Made by a program: the position numbers and the translations under genes. This document shows positions 41,297-50,069 of a stretch of 64,000 nt of DNA, piece by piece. The notes below the pieces were generated by a model. It saw only the letters and a program-made list of their open reading frames with translations, was not told the origin of the DNA and made no database searches. Each line of letters opens with the position of its first letter. The stretch's first letter is position 1. The DNA lies in contig NZ_CH724131.1 of NCBI RefSeq assembly GCF_000152725.1, forward strand, positions 979,856-1,043,855, written 5' to 3'. This DNA comes from Pseudooceanicola batsensis HTCC2597. Its GTDB lineage: Bacteria > Pseudomonadota > Alphaproteobacteria > Rhodobacterales > Rhodobacteraceae.

Positions 41297-41704
41297 TCAT
41301 TGGGCTAAGAGCGCGCTGGTTATCTCCAAGGCATAGGCCGCATTCAGGGCGCCCTCTACTTCACTGGCGAGGTCGACGAGCTCCGCCTGGAAGTGCTGAA
41401 GGCCGCCCGCCCGGGCGGTCCGCACAGGTGCGTGATAACCACAGTCCGGGTCATGCTCGTGCCCTCGCCAAATGAGCGTCGTCCCCTCCTCAACCTCTCG
41501 CTCGATCCGCAGCGTGAAGGCCTCCAAATCCCGGAGAAATTCCTCGCTCACGATATCGCGTGCCGCGATCCGCCGGCTGATGTTGCCAGCGAAAGCACGA
41601 TCCCTTGTCTCGAGCATCGGAATGATCTTCTCGTCGAGGCATTTCCCGACGACGCGAGCCTGCCGAAGCGCGTCGGCAACGCGTTGTGCAATGAGGTCCA
41701 TCAT
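41297..41704 (-). CDS. Hypothetical protein of the recombinase region
   Basis: A 135-residue soluble protein, mostly helical with charged segments (REVEEGTTLIWRGHEHDPDC). It starts at an ATG overlapping the stop of the upstream gene by 4 bp (ATGA). I do not recognise a family. The pair is transcribed in the same direction as the recombinases. Confidence 0.6.
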   Translation of the reverse strand: MMDLIAQRVADALRQARVVGKCLDEKIIPMLETRDRAFAGNISRRIAARDIVSEEFLRDLEAFTLRIEREVEEGTTLIWRGHEHDPDCGYHAPVRTARAGGLQHFQAELVDLASEVEGALNAAYALEITSALLAQ

Positions 41705-42096
41705 GCTGCCTCCCCGATTGCCGCGGCGGCGCAGGCCCGCAAAGCCTTTAGGCCGCGCTCGAGAGCTTCGGCACATAGCCGGGCGTCGTCGGCGCGTGGA
41801 TCATCTGGATGTAGCCCGATGAAGCAAATCGCTTCCGGACTATCGAGGTCATCGGTGAAGTCCAGCATCAGAAGGCGATGCAATGCGATAAGGTCGTCTT
41901 CGATCTCCTCAGGCTTCGATTGATCGGCCAAGGCATCGATCGCCGATTGAGCCTTGGCCGCCCAAGGCGCCCCACCAAGCAGGTCAGCCGCCGCGACAAG
42001 TCGATCACCATCGGCCTTGAGCCAGGCGATGAACTGGCGACGGATTTCTGCGGCCAGAAGCGTGGCGCGCATGTCGTTTTTGATATCATGGTGCAT
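41701..42096 (-). CDS. Hypothetical protein of the recombinase region
   Basis: A 131-residue helical, soluble protein (AAEIRRQFIAWLKADGDRL; EEIEDDLIALHRLLMLDF). AAGGAGATC upstream of ATG 42096 makes it a good gene. No recognisable family. It is translationally coupled to the downstream partner, suggesting that the two products act together. Confidence 0.6.
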   Translation of the reverse strand: MHHDIKNDMRATLLAAEIRRQFIAWLKADGDRLVAAADLLGGAPWAAKAQSAIDALADQSKPEEIEDDLIALHRLLMLDFTDDLDSPEAICFIGLHPDDPRADDARLCAEALERGLKALRACAAAAIGEAA

Positions 42097-42216
42097 ATCA
42101 GGGATCTCCTTCGAGAATTCCCAAGCCTCCAGTGGCTCGGGTCAAGTGCGGACCGCGCTTCCGGTCCGAAATCGTGAAGCCTCCGGGTGTATCTTCTGAT
42201 TTTTCGACGTGCGGGC

Positions 42217-42250
42217 GTTGACCGCGCCCTCCGAACCGGGCGCGGTCAAC
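42217..42250. repeat. Perfect 13-bp inverted repeat
   Basis: GTTGACCGCGCCC and GGGCGCGGTCAAC flank an 8-nt spacer. It is 143 bp past the recombinase stop codon, in the 296-bp gene-free spacer 42097-42392. There is no T-run on either side. It may be a terminator or a recombinase binding site. Confidence 0.7.
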
Positions 42251-42392
42251 AGCTGCACGATCCACAGCTGCCTTCTGCCGGCCACCATGTCCTGATGCTG
42301 CACTTCAGTGCACAGAATTTACTGAGCTATGGTGAAGCCGCCTCGGTCGCTTTGAGCACGGCTCGACGGCGCAGCGGGGCCCCGCCTCTGTA

Positions 42393-43733
42393 TCAGCGGA
42401 CCGACTGCGCCGAGACAATCTCTCGCACTTGGCTCCAGATTTTTTGTGACGCTGCCCCACCACATTCGGCGCGATAGGGTGCGGTCGACCGGCGGTCGGC
42501 GTGCCCAAGATGCGTGGCGATGACATCAGCGGCGTGTGCCGGATCATGACGTCTCATGTAATCCGCAGCCAAAGTTCGCAGGTCGTGGGAAGGAACGCCA
42601 ATCGCGGCCGTCGTCAGCTCGGTGGGAAGGTTGCGATAGGGCTGGGTGTAATTGAGCGAAAGCCAGTTCTGGCCAACGAGTTCGTTGTAACGAACATGAA
42701 CGAGACGCTCGGGACGACCGCCGAGAACCCACTCATCCAGGATGTCGCAGATCTCCGGCCAGATAGCTCCGGTCTCCGTGGTGCCTCCTGTCTTCTCCTG
42801 GTCCCATTCGGCGCGCCAGGTCCCGTCCATTTCACGGACAAGTTCTTCACCGAACCGCCACGAAACGAGGTCGCCCTTCCGCGGCGGCTTGTTGAGAATG
42901 ACGGCACAGACGACGGCCTGCTGCATGCAACGCCGTCCAGCCGCACTATGCGCGGGCAGATCTTGCGCGCGCGCTCTGAGTTCGCCGATCCTGTCCGCGA
43001 CGTGCGCATACCCTCCTCTCTCCATCAGTTCCGATAGCCGCTCATACTTGTCCTTCTCGTCGAGCGCGGCCTGATCCCGCAGGTCCCGCCAGATGACCCG
43101 CATTGCAGTCAGGCTCTCCTCAGCAACCCCACCTTTGGCGCCAAGGGCGATCAAACCGGCGATGTAGTTGGCGGCGGTGACCGGCTTCACGCGCCGGGTT
43201 TCGTCGGGATGGAACATGAACGCTTCAGCCAGTTCACAGGCTGCAACGAACCCGTGCCTCTCCGAAGCCAAGCCCTCGGCGACGACTGCGGCGCATCGAT
43301 CGATGCTGGCGAAGTAGCGCTTCCGGGTGCTGACCGCCATCGGTGCGGCATCGAATTCCCGTTTTAGCTGCTGCCAAGATGCAGGCCAGTCGGCCCCCAC
43401 GGGCTTCGACGCATTCGAGGCAGCCTTTGCAGACGATTTCTTTCGCCGGGCATACCATTCTTCGCTGACGCGCTTGGCGGGTGCGGTGGACAGGTGAGGC
43501 GCATATGCACTCAGGGCACGTAGCAGACAGCGGAATGTCGATTCAGAAGCGGCGGCGGCGCGGTAAGCCTCCGCGGGTGGCATCGACAGGTCGCCCCTGA
43601 CCGCGCGGACAGCCGACCAGAAGCGCCCCATGACCTGCGCTGCGCCTGGTTCGAGATGCTGAGCGTCGTCAGACATCGCCCGCCTCACAGCCGCAGGCGC
43701 ATCCTTGAGGACCTTAGAGAGATCGAGCTTCAT
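42393..43733 (-). CDS. Tyrosine-recombinase-like protein A
   Basis: A 446-residue protein. The C-terminal half has a complete tyrosine-recombinase set: Arg in NKPPRKGDLVSW, a candidate Lys in QEKTGG, HDLRTLAADY (His-x-x-Arg), the His of THLGHADRR and the Tyr of STAPYRAECG. The N-terminal half is helical with a core-binding-like domain (STRKRYFASIDR). The ATG at 43733 begins 1 nt after the stop of the upstream recombinase gene, so the two are coupled. It differs in length and sequence from the dusA-side integrase. Its substrate sites are unknown. Confidence 0.78.
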   Translation of the reverse strand: MKLDLSKVLKDAPAAVRRAMSDDAQHLEPGAAQVMGRFWSAVRAVRGDLSMPPAEAYRAAAASESTFRCLLRALSAYAPHLSTAPAKRVSEEWYARRKKSSAKAASNASKPVGADWPASWQQLKREFDAAPMAVSTRKRYFASIDRCAAVVAEGLASERHGFVAACELAEAFMFHPDETRRVKPVTAANYIAGLIALGAKGGVAEESLTAMRVIWRDLRDQAALDEKDKYERLSELMERGGYAHVADRIGELRARAQDLPAHSAAGRRCMQQAVVCAVILNKPPRKGDLVSWRFGEELVREMDGTWRAEWDQEKTGGTTETGAIWPEICDILDEWVLGGRPERLVHVRYNELVGQNWLSLNYTQPYRNLPTELTTAAIGVPSHDLRTLAADYMRRHDPAHAADVIATHLGHADRRSTAPYRAECGGAASQKIWSQVREIVSAQSVR

Positions 43734-43734
43734 G

Positions 43735-45657
43735 TCATGTCCTTCGTTGCATGCGCGCAAAGACGTCGGGATGCTGCGCGAGCAAGGACTCGCGCACGGC
43801 CACCGCCGCGGCCTCGCCGCTGTCCTTGCCGTAATGACGGCGCGCGACTTGTTCTGTGTTCGCAAGAACCGAGGCGACATTCGCGAAATCGCCCGGCCGG
43901 ACCGCGAGCATCAGCGTCGCGAGCGCGTGGCGACACTGATGCGGCGTCAGTCCGAGGCCCAGCTGCCGGTCGCCGAGGTCCCAGAGCTCCATGATCGACG
44001 CGACGGACATGCATCCCGTCGGCAAGTTCAGTCCTGATTTACGTAACCTTGGACTGGCGGTGCCTGGAAAGAGATACGGGGATGGCTCGATGCCGCGGAG
44101 CTTAATGAGCTTCGGCCGGTCGACCTGGTCCCATTGCCACAAGACTTGGGCGTCCTCGCCGTGCACGTTCACGATTACACTCTGGCCGTTCTTCACTTCG
44201 CCCCCCGAGAAGCGGATCTCGGCATGCTCTCCGTCGACAATCCAAGTCAGGTTGCGTGGGCAACCCGGAGTCGCCTTGCGGCGGGTCATAAAGAGATTGG
44301 CCGGACGTAGCGCTCGGCTGACCTGAACGGCGTAGGCTGCGGCACAGGCAGAGAGGCGCAGACCGCGCTCCATCGCGAATGTGCTCGACGCAGCCTCAAG
44401 CTCCCTGTGCGAAATGGCAGCGAGGCGCGCCGGCGCATGCACGAATGCGGCCGCAAGCTGCGGAGATTTGCGCAACCGGTCGCATATAGCCTCCGCATCT
44501 GCGGTCATCTCGTCGGGCGAGAGAATATAGTCCGCGTAGAACAAGCGGACGAGACCGATCCGGGCCAAGATCTCGGGATCGCGCAGACCGTGTCTGGCGA
44601 CGGTCGTGAGATTTGTAATACGTGACCAGAGGGTCGAGCTCTCGTCCGCATCCTTGAGAGACACGGTCGATGCGCTTCGCGCGATCTGAGCGTCGCATGC
44701 GGCCTCCAAGGCATCGGTGGTGAAAAGATCGCGCAGCGCCGCAAGGCCGGCGAAACCGGCCTCGGGTGAGTAGCTTTCGCGCAGAAGCCAGGTTGTGGCT
44801 TGCCGGTAGCCGGCCGTCGCCGAGTCGATGTTCTTGGGCGGGCGATCCTTCTTGCCCACGCGCTCTGCAATCTCTTTGTCGACCTCGACAGCAGTCCGGC
44901 CGAGCTTTATCTGCTCCTTCGCCCACGCCTTCAGGTCCGCCGGCTGGCGCAAAGTCTGCCGAAACACGTCTTCGGCATCCGCGCGAAAGGATGCCGGCAG
45001 TGATTGCCACACGATACGCCGCGCCCGGTCCGACGCGGCCGGAACGATGAAGTCCTCGGGCGGGAGCAGGTCCGCAAGCTCCGGCCAGGAATTGTGGCCG
45101 CGTCGGAGCGCAGTAATGCGCTGTGCGAATTTCCGCAGGGTCTTACGCCCATCGGGAGTAGCGTCGTGCCAGAGACGGTCGAACTCCTCCTGGTCGAGGT
45201 GCGGCAGGGCAAGGCGAGCCCGCGCCCGGACCAGAAGGAACGGTTTGTGCGTGCTCGTCGAAAAGAGCGCGCTACGGTCGACGAATCCCTCATTCTCTTC
45301 GATGAACGCGATCGCCTTGTCGTAACTCGTCTGGATGTCCGCGTTCGAAGTGACATGGCCGCGCGCTCCGAGAAATCGTTGCAGGGCCGAACGGACACGG
45401 GAATTCCCGCGGTTGCGGGCTTGCTCGAGGTTCTTCGAGCGGGACACCGCACCGTAGGGCGAAACCGCGATCACCTTCTCGAAATAGCCAAGCTCTGCCG
45501 GAATGAGATCCAACTCTTCTTTGGTCAGGTCGAGCCGCGTGGCGACCTTCTCGATTTCATAAACGGTGTCGCGGCTCTCGTCGGCCTCCTTCGCCCAGTC
45601 CAGAAACTCAGAGAACATCGGCGGGGCGGCGTTGGTCAGTGTGCAGTCGTGTTTCAT
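43735..45657 (-). CDS. Tyrosine-recombinase-like protein B (large)
   Basis: A 640-residue protein. The last 200 residues resemble a tyrosine recombinase: Arg in SRALRPANLF, a Lys in GGEVKNGQSV, PHQCRHALATL (His-x-x-Arg) and the Tyr of ARRHYGKDSG. The position before the Tyr helix that is usually LGH reads LAN, so the second His is Asn. The first 440 residues form a large helical region of unknown fold. I preferred the ATG at 45657 (GGAG 9 nt upstream) to the GTG at 45699. It is coupled to recombinase A. Confidence 0.75.
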   Translation of the reverse strand: MKHDCTLTNAAPPMFSEFLDWAKEADESRDTVYEIEKVATRLDLTKEELDLIPAELGYFEKVIAVSPYGAVSRSKNLEQARNRGNSRVRSALQRFLGARGHVTSNADIQTSYDKAIAFIEENEGFVDRSALFSTSTHKPFLLVRARARLALPHLDQEEFDRLWHDATPDGRKTLRKFAQRITALRRGHNSWPELADLLPPEDFIVPAASDRARRIVWQSLPASFRADAEDVFRQTLRQPADLKAWAKEQIKLGRTAVEVDKEIAERVGKKDRPPKNIDSATAGYRQATTWLLRESYSPEAGFAGLAALRDLFTTDALEAACDAQIARSASTVSLKDADESSTLWSRITNLTTVARHGLRDPEILARIGLVRLFYADYILSPDEMTADAEAICDRLRKSPQLAAAFVHAPARLAAISHRELEAASSTFAMERGLRLSACAAAYAVQVSRALRPANLFMTRRKATPGCPRNLTWIVDGEHAEIRFSGGEVKNGQSVIVNVHGEDAQVLWQWDQVDRPKLIKLRGIEPSPYLFPGTASPRLRKSGLNLPTGCMSVASIMELWDLGDRQLGLGLTPHQCRHALATLMLAVRPGDFANVASVLANTEQVARRHYGKDSGEAAAVAVRESLLAQHPDVFARMQRRT

Positions 45658-45688
45658 CTTTTCGATCTCCAGGGGTGGGGCCTCTCGG

Positions 45689-45712
45689 GCCGCCTTCACG
45701 CGGAAAGGCGGC
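45689..45712. repeat. Hairpin just upstream of recombinase B
   Basis: GCCGCCTT-CACGCGGA-AAGGCGGC, perfect 8-bp arms, nested in a looser CTCGGGCC/GGCCCGAG pair. It lies in the recombinase B mRNA leader and could limit its translation. Confidence 0.5.
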
Positions 45713-45822
45713 TCGTGTGGCCCGAGCCATGGACCTCGTTCGGTCCCTTCAGGAGATCGCGCCCGGCGGAGCGTCTCGCACAGTCTGTCGTGATTTTCCC
45801 GCGTTCCGCAGGATCGCCCCCA

Positions 45823-45843
45823 AACATAACGCCAATTTATGTT
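45823..45843. promoter_or_regulatory. Inverted repeat in the HTH-recombinase spacer
   Basis: AACATAA and TTATGTT, 7 nt apart, are flanked by CCCC and GGGG to make a longer dyad of 45817-45848. It lies in the 268-bp gap between the HTH gene and recombinase B. Confidence 0.45.
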
Positions 45844-45925
45844 CGGGGACGGATGTGCGACAGCCGGGGTCGCCCCGCTCGTGTCGGGATGATCCCTGTC
45901 CCATCTGTGCGACCGAGAGGCGAGG

Positions 45926-46294
45926 TCACGTCCACCATCCCACGGGAAGATCGACGCCCCGCAGCTTCAGCCAGTCGGTCACGTCATGAGGGTTGCAGCG
46001 CACGGCACCGAAGACGCGGCGCGTGGGCATCCCATCGTCAATCCACCGCTCGACGGTGCGCACGCTGACGCGGAGTGCCCCGGCAATCCGCTTCTTGCAA
46101 AGCAGGTCATCCTGGTAGCGAGTAATCCGAGAGCGTTTCGGCATCGGTCCGTCCTCGCAGGCCCACACATCCGGCCAGGCGAGACGGAAGACCCGGCCGA
46201 TGCGGATCGCCTCGATATCACCGGCCCGGATCTTGCGCCGAACCGTGTCGGGACGCAGACCGTAGTGTTTAGCAACTTCCTCAACCGACAGCAT
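45926..46294 (-). CDS. Small protein with two helix-turn-helix segments
   Basis: A 122-residue protein with an excisionase/MerR-like HTH at residues 3-45 (SVEEVAKHYGLRPDTVRRKI followed by IRIGRVFRLAW). A second HTH-like unit follows at about 70-105 (KKRIAGALRVSVRTVERWI). GGAGGAAAAA precedes the ATG at 46294. It is the first gene of the minus-strand run leading to the two recombinases and is divergent from the helicase gene. Regulator or recombination-directionality factor are both plausible. Confidence 0.72.
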   Translation of the reverse strand: MLSVEEVAKHYGLRPDTVRRKIRAGDIEAIRIGRVFRLAWPDVWACEDGPMPKRSRITRYQDDLLCKKRIAGALRVSVRTVERWIDDGMPTRRVFGAVRCNPHDVTDWLKLRGVDLPVGWWT

Positions 46295-46362
46295 TTTTTC
46301 CTCCTCACTTTGGACCTGAGAAGGAAATAGTCCCCAATGCGGCCGGCAAAAAACGCGTCGGT

Positions 46363-46421
46363 GCTGCAAAGGTGTGCTCTGCCAATTGATATCTTCAATT
46401 GAGCGACAACACCTTTGTAGC
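46363..46421. promoter_or_regulatory. 59-bp concentric dyad between HTH gene and helicase
   Basis: The outer arms are GCTGCAAAGGTGT (46363-46375) and ACACCTTTGTAGC (46409-46421), with 12 of 13 bases paired. The inner arms CAATTGA (46383-46389) and TCAATTG (46395-46401) share the same centre near 46392. It lies in the divergent promoter region and is a strong candidate operator or recombination site. Confidence 0.65.
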
Positions 46422-46507
46422 TGCGACAGGGGACAGGGCAGCACGACGCAGCAAATTTTTCCGCGACAGCACCTCGACCCAGTTCCTTCCAAACGAAGGA
46501 GCACCGA

Positions 46508-48676
46508 GTGGACCAGTCACCAAAGTTCGACCTAAGCAGATCAATCCCGTCCTGGAGGGATGTCGATGACGCGCGGCGGGATCTCGCCCGCCTGATAGAG
46601 GACTTCGTCGCGCAATCCGTGGAAGCGCACAACACCGAGGACCCGGAGCCAGTCTTGGCCGTGAAAGTCACGGCGGGAACCGGCAAGACGGGAGCGGCAC
46701 TCAATGCCCTCGCGCACCATGCGGAGCGACTACTCGCTCAAGGGCATGTTCTTGTTCACACACCGACACTCGAGCTTGCGTCCCGCGCTTGCGCGGACTT
46801 CCGCAAGATCGCCCCCGGTATTCCATCTGCCGTCGTGCGGGGTCGCCAAGCCGCTGATCCTTCTCGCATCGGCCACAGGATGTGCGATCGGCATGAACTG
46901 GCAGCGCGGCTGGAGGGACTTGTTCCGTCGCTTACGGAGGCGATGTGCTACGCTGAGCAGGAGGACGGGACCGCATACGAGGCGCCATGTGCAGCCCGAT
47001 GCCCGTATCTGGCCCAGAAATCGGAGGGGGGTGCGAAAGTCTACTTTCTCTCGCACGCCTATTTGAAAGCTCGTCCGCCAATTGACCAGAACCACCCCGT
47101 GGTCCTCCGCATAATCGACGAGAAGGTCTGGCCGACCTTGTCACAGACGATACCGATATCTATCGAGAATTTCATGCGAGCCCCGGCCTTAGGTTTCTCC
47201 CACGTTCTGAGACCTGGCTTGAACAAGGCGCGCTCGGCGATCCTACATGCTCTGCAAACCGGCGCACCCCTTGCCGAGACCCTCGCAGATGCGAAAATCG
47301 GGGATCAGGCGCTCAAGAATCTCAGCAAGGAAGAGGCAGCGTCACGGGTCGCCCTCGATATACGACCGTGGGACTCGGATGAGCAGGCTGCGCAGAAGCT
47401 CTCTGTATTTCAGCTGACCGACTTCAGGGCCTCACGGCTTCGTCAGCGGGTCTTCGAAGAGATTGGCGAGCGCCTTCCTGCATCGTCAATCCGCCTGAGC
47501 TATTGCGATGAACTCGAACGCGGTGAAGCTCGCCAGTTTATCAAGTTTCATGCCTTGGCTCTCGTGCCGCGAGATGCACCGGTTCTTTTGCTCGACGCGG
47601 ACATCGATGACGAGATCGTGGAGAGGATTGCTCCAGGGGCCCAGATCCGCCAAATCGAAGTGAAGCCGAAGGCGAATGTAATCCAGATTGCGGATCGCAA
47701 CCTGTCAAACAGTTGGCTCTTGAACCCGGAACATGGGCCGAAACGGCAAGCCGCTATTCTCGATGTTGTAGCCCGGGAGGTCGATCGAGCTCAGGGCGGT
47801 GGCGTCTTGCTTGTTGCGACCAAGGCGGTCTTGAAGGCGTTACATGCAAAGGCAGGACAGCCCGTGGGCGAAGATGTAGAAGAAGGCCTCCGCCAAGATC
47901 TCTGCGGTGCGTCAGCACGATGGTTTGGACCAAGCACCCAGGGCGTGAACGACTTCGAAGGCTACACGACAATCATTGTCGTTGGTCGTCTACAACCGCG
48001 ACCGTCGGCAATCGAGGATGCGACGCGTTGCATTTTCGGTGATGACGAGACACCTCTGGTCCCGAATGGCCCATTCATGCTGCCAGAACGACCGGCTTGG
48101 CACCTGATGGACAACGACGATCTAATCAAGACCAGTTGTCGGACCCACAGTGATCCTCGCGCTTGCCGCGTTCTCTCACAGATGCGTGAATGCCAAACCT
48201 TGCAGGCGATCGCACGCCTTCGACTCGTAAGTCCGAGCAAGCCGAAGCGTGTTGTGGTTCTGAGCAGCCTCCCTCTTCCGGGGTTCCCGGTTACCCAGCT
48301 CGTGCCTCTCGAAGCCGTGCTACGGGGGATTGAGCAAGAGGCCGATGTTTCCGGATACATTCGCCTGGAACGGGCGCTGCGCGCGACGCGGGGTAAGTCG
48401 GTTCGGGGAACACGCCTTTCAGCGGCCGGTCTCGCGGCAGACCTGCCGAAGGACTTCACTTCTGTAGATATTGCCCGAAATTTTCGGCGCGGTCGGACAT
48501 CTCACATGCTTCTGCGTATGGCAAAGCGGATTGCAGCAAGGAACGGATGGCCGATCTCTGTCCTTTCCCTCCGCCGAGCTGGAGGTGGCAAGCCCACACC
48601 AGCGATTGTCTTGTGCTCAAGCCAGGATGCGGTGCCTTGGGCAAAGAAGCTCTGGCCAGGCCTGACGGCAAAATAG
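46508..48676 (+). CDS. DinG/XPD-like putative Fe-S helicase
   Basis: A 722-residue protein from a GTG start with AAGGAG 7 nt upstream. Walker A VTAGTGKTG is at residues 54-62. Four cysteines at 126, 147, 161 and 165 lie between motif Ia and a motif II-like IIDEKVW (202-208), the arrangement of the Fe-S domain in DinG/XPD helicases. The segment VYFLSHAYL matches the conserved turn before motif II. Further on, LLLDADID and QAIARLRLV resemble later helicase motifs. It is probably cytosolic and acts on DNA or RNA. Overall similarity to any named helicase seems low; helicase activity is inferred from motif order. Confidence 0.65.
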   Translation: MDQSPKFDLSRSIPSWRDVDDARRDLARLIEDFVAQSVEAHNTEDPEPVLAVKVTAGTGKTGAALNALAHHAERLLAQGHVLVHTPTLELASRACADFRKIAPGIPSAVVRGRQAADPSRIGHRMCDRHELAARLEGLVPSLTEAMCYAEQEDGTAYEAPCAARCPYLAQKSEGGAKVYFLSHAYLKARPPIDQNHPVVLRIIDEKVWPTLSQTIPISIENFMRAPALGFSHVLRPGLNKARSAILHALQTGAPLAETLADAKIGDQALKNLSKEEAASRVALDIRPWDSDEQAAQKLSVFQLTDFRASRLRQRVFEEIGERLPASSIRLSYCDELERGEARQFIKFHALALVPRDAPVLLLDADIDDEIVERIAPGAQIRQIEVKPKANVIQIADRNLSNSWLLNPEHGPKRQAAILDVVAREVDRAQGGGVLLVATKAVLKALHAKAGQPVGEDVEEGLRQDLCGASARWFGPSTQGVNDFEGYTTIIVVGRLQPRPSAIEDATRCIFGDDETPLVPNGPFMLPERPAWHLMDNDDLIKTSCRTHSDPRACRVLSQMRECQTLQAIARLRLVSPSKPKRVVVLSSLPLPGFPVTQLVPLEAVLRGIEQEADVSGYIRLERALRATRGKSVRGTRLSAAGLAADLPKDFTSVDIARNFRRGRTSHMLLRMAKRIAARNGWPISVLSLRRAGGGKPTPAIVLCSSQDAVPWAKKLWPGLTAK

Positions 48677-48987
48677 CACTGCGTCATGGGCACGCCTCCG
48701 CGGCATTATCCGGGTCGTTAGTATTGGCCTCGGAGCCGATCGATGTTGCGATGGCAGGAGGCTGAGTAGCAAGACGATGCACTGCCTTGGCACGTATGGC
48801 AGCAATCACCAAGCTCTCGCCTGCCTCTGTGTGCTTTCTATTCGCCAGTTTTCCGATGAAGATCAGGAGGATGCCTAACTGGATGCCATAGGCGTGCAGC
48901 CAAGTCGCCTACCCCGAAATCTGGAGAAAAGTTTTTTTGTTTGCGAGGAAGAGACCAATCTTCATGACAGAAGCAACATTGAGCCCA
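48677..48987. other. Gene-free spacer after the helicase
   Basis: About 310 bp with no supportable gene. An AAAAGTTTTTTTG tract near 48930 may contribute to the promoter of the KfrA-like gene. Confidence 0.4.
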
Positions 48988-49014
48988 GGTTTGTCAAACC
49001 GGGTTTGACAAACC
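48988..49014. promoter_or_regulatory. Twin palindromic operators of the KfrA-like gene
   Basis: GGTTTGTCAAACC at 48988-49000 and GGTTTGACAAACC at 49002-49014: two 13-bp palindromes one base apart, ending 16 bp before the start codon. They fit autoregulation by the downstream DNA-binding protein. Confidence 0.75.
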
Positions 49015-49030
49015 GAAAGGCAAACCTGCC

Positions 49031-49705
49031 ATGACAAAGTCCGTGAAGAACAAGACGAAAACCGGCGGCCGCCCTCACAGTTACGATCCCAACCTCGTGC
49101 ACCAGATCATCGCCGACGGCCTCGCCGGCGGAACACCTGCGGCCAAGCTGGACGCTCCTTACGTCAAGGAGAAGCTGTGCACAGAGCACGGCGTAAACGG
49201 CACGATCCGCAAAGAGGCCCTCGAGGCCTTGGTTGATACCGTCCATGCAGAGCTTGCGGAAGCCGAAAATGTTGCGCTCCTGAAGTCTCTGCCCGAAGGC
49301 ATCGCATCTGCCGTCGACGCCGCTGTCGCGGCTGCGGGGCGCAAATTGCAGCTGGTGGTGGCCCGCCAGCACGCGGCTTCTCAAGGCATCGCGGACAAGT
49401 CGTGCGAGGAACTGCGCGCCGACAAGCGCATTGCGCAGCATCGCGTCGCCGAACTTGAAGGCGATCTCGCCGACGAGAAGAAAGCTCGCATAAGGATCGA
49501 GGAAGAGCGTGACGCGCTTGCGAGGCAATTGGCCGACGTTCAGGAAGAGCTAAGAGTCGCTCGAGCAGAGGTCGATCGGCTTGGTCGCGAGTCCACCGGC
49601 TTTGACCGCCTACTCGCTGAACTGCGCAATCCGGACAACAAGGCCGACATTCGTGCGGCCGTCTCGGACATAATGGCTACCTCGTCACCAGAACCGGCAG
49701 AGTAA
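49031..49705 (+). CDS. KfrA-like DNA-binding coiled-coil protein
   Basis: A 224-residue protein. The N-terminal 60 residues (GRPHSYDPNLVHQIIADGL; EKLCTEHGVNGTIRKEALEAL) resemble the KfrA DNA-binding domain of plasmids. Residues about 120-195 form a long coiled coil (HRVAELEGDLADEKKARIRIEEE is the start). In plasmids KfrA is an autoregulated, stability- and segregation-linked protein. The twin palindromes immediately upstream support autoregulation. Its presence suggests that this island block derives from a plasmid or an integrative element. Confidence 0.78.
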   Translation: MTKSVKNKTKTGGRPHSYDPNLVHQIIADGLAGGTPAAKLDAPYVKEKLCTEHGVNGTIRKEALEALVDTVHAELAEAENVALLKSLPEGIASAVDAAVAAAGRKLQLVVARQHAASQGIADKSCEELRADKRIAQHRVAELEGDLADEKKARIRIEEERDALARQLADVQEELRVARAEVDRLGRESTGFDRLLAELRNPDNKADIRAAVSDIMATSSPEPAE

Positions 49706-49726
49706 GGCGAGGACAGCGCCGGGAGG

Positions 49727-49748
49727 CGGCCGCCCATTCGGGCGGCCG
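49727..49748 (+). terminator. Terminator of the KfrA-like gene
   Basis: CGGCCGCCC-ATTC-GGGCGGCCG, a perfect 9-bp stem followed by TTCCCCC, 22 bp past the stop codon. Confidence 0.75.
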
Positions 49749-50069
49749 TTCCCCCGTTCAAAGGATAGGTTTCTCGGTCGAGCGCCAGCCGAATTACATG
49801 GGTCGAAGCCAGAGCGAACAAGATCCGGTGCCAAGATCCATGGCCCGGGGGGCCGCATGGGGGACGGGCCATGCCGCTGCTTGGCTGGTTGAAACGTGAC
49901 GAGGATCTGAGAGCGGCGGATCGCGCAGGTTGCTGGACGAGGTGTCCGAGCTCAGCCACGGAGAGGGCAGAGAGAGCCTACTGGTCCTGGGCGTCGTTCG
50001 CTGCGGCCGCGAACCGTCCGGCACTAAGGGCGGATACCGGTCTTTCGCTGCACCTCGCATGAACGGCAG
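49749..50069. other. Gene-free spacer upstream of the mercury region
   Basis: About 320 bp between the terminator and the merR stop. No supportable gene; short frames lack ribosome binding sites and recognisable motifs. Confidence 0.4.
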
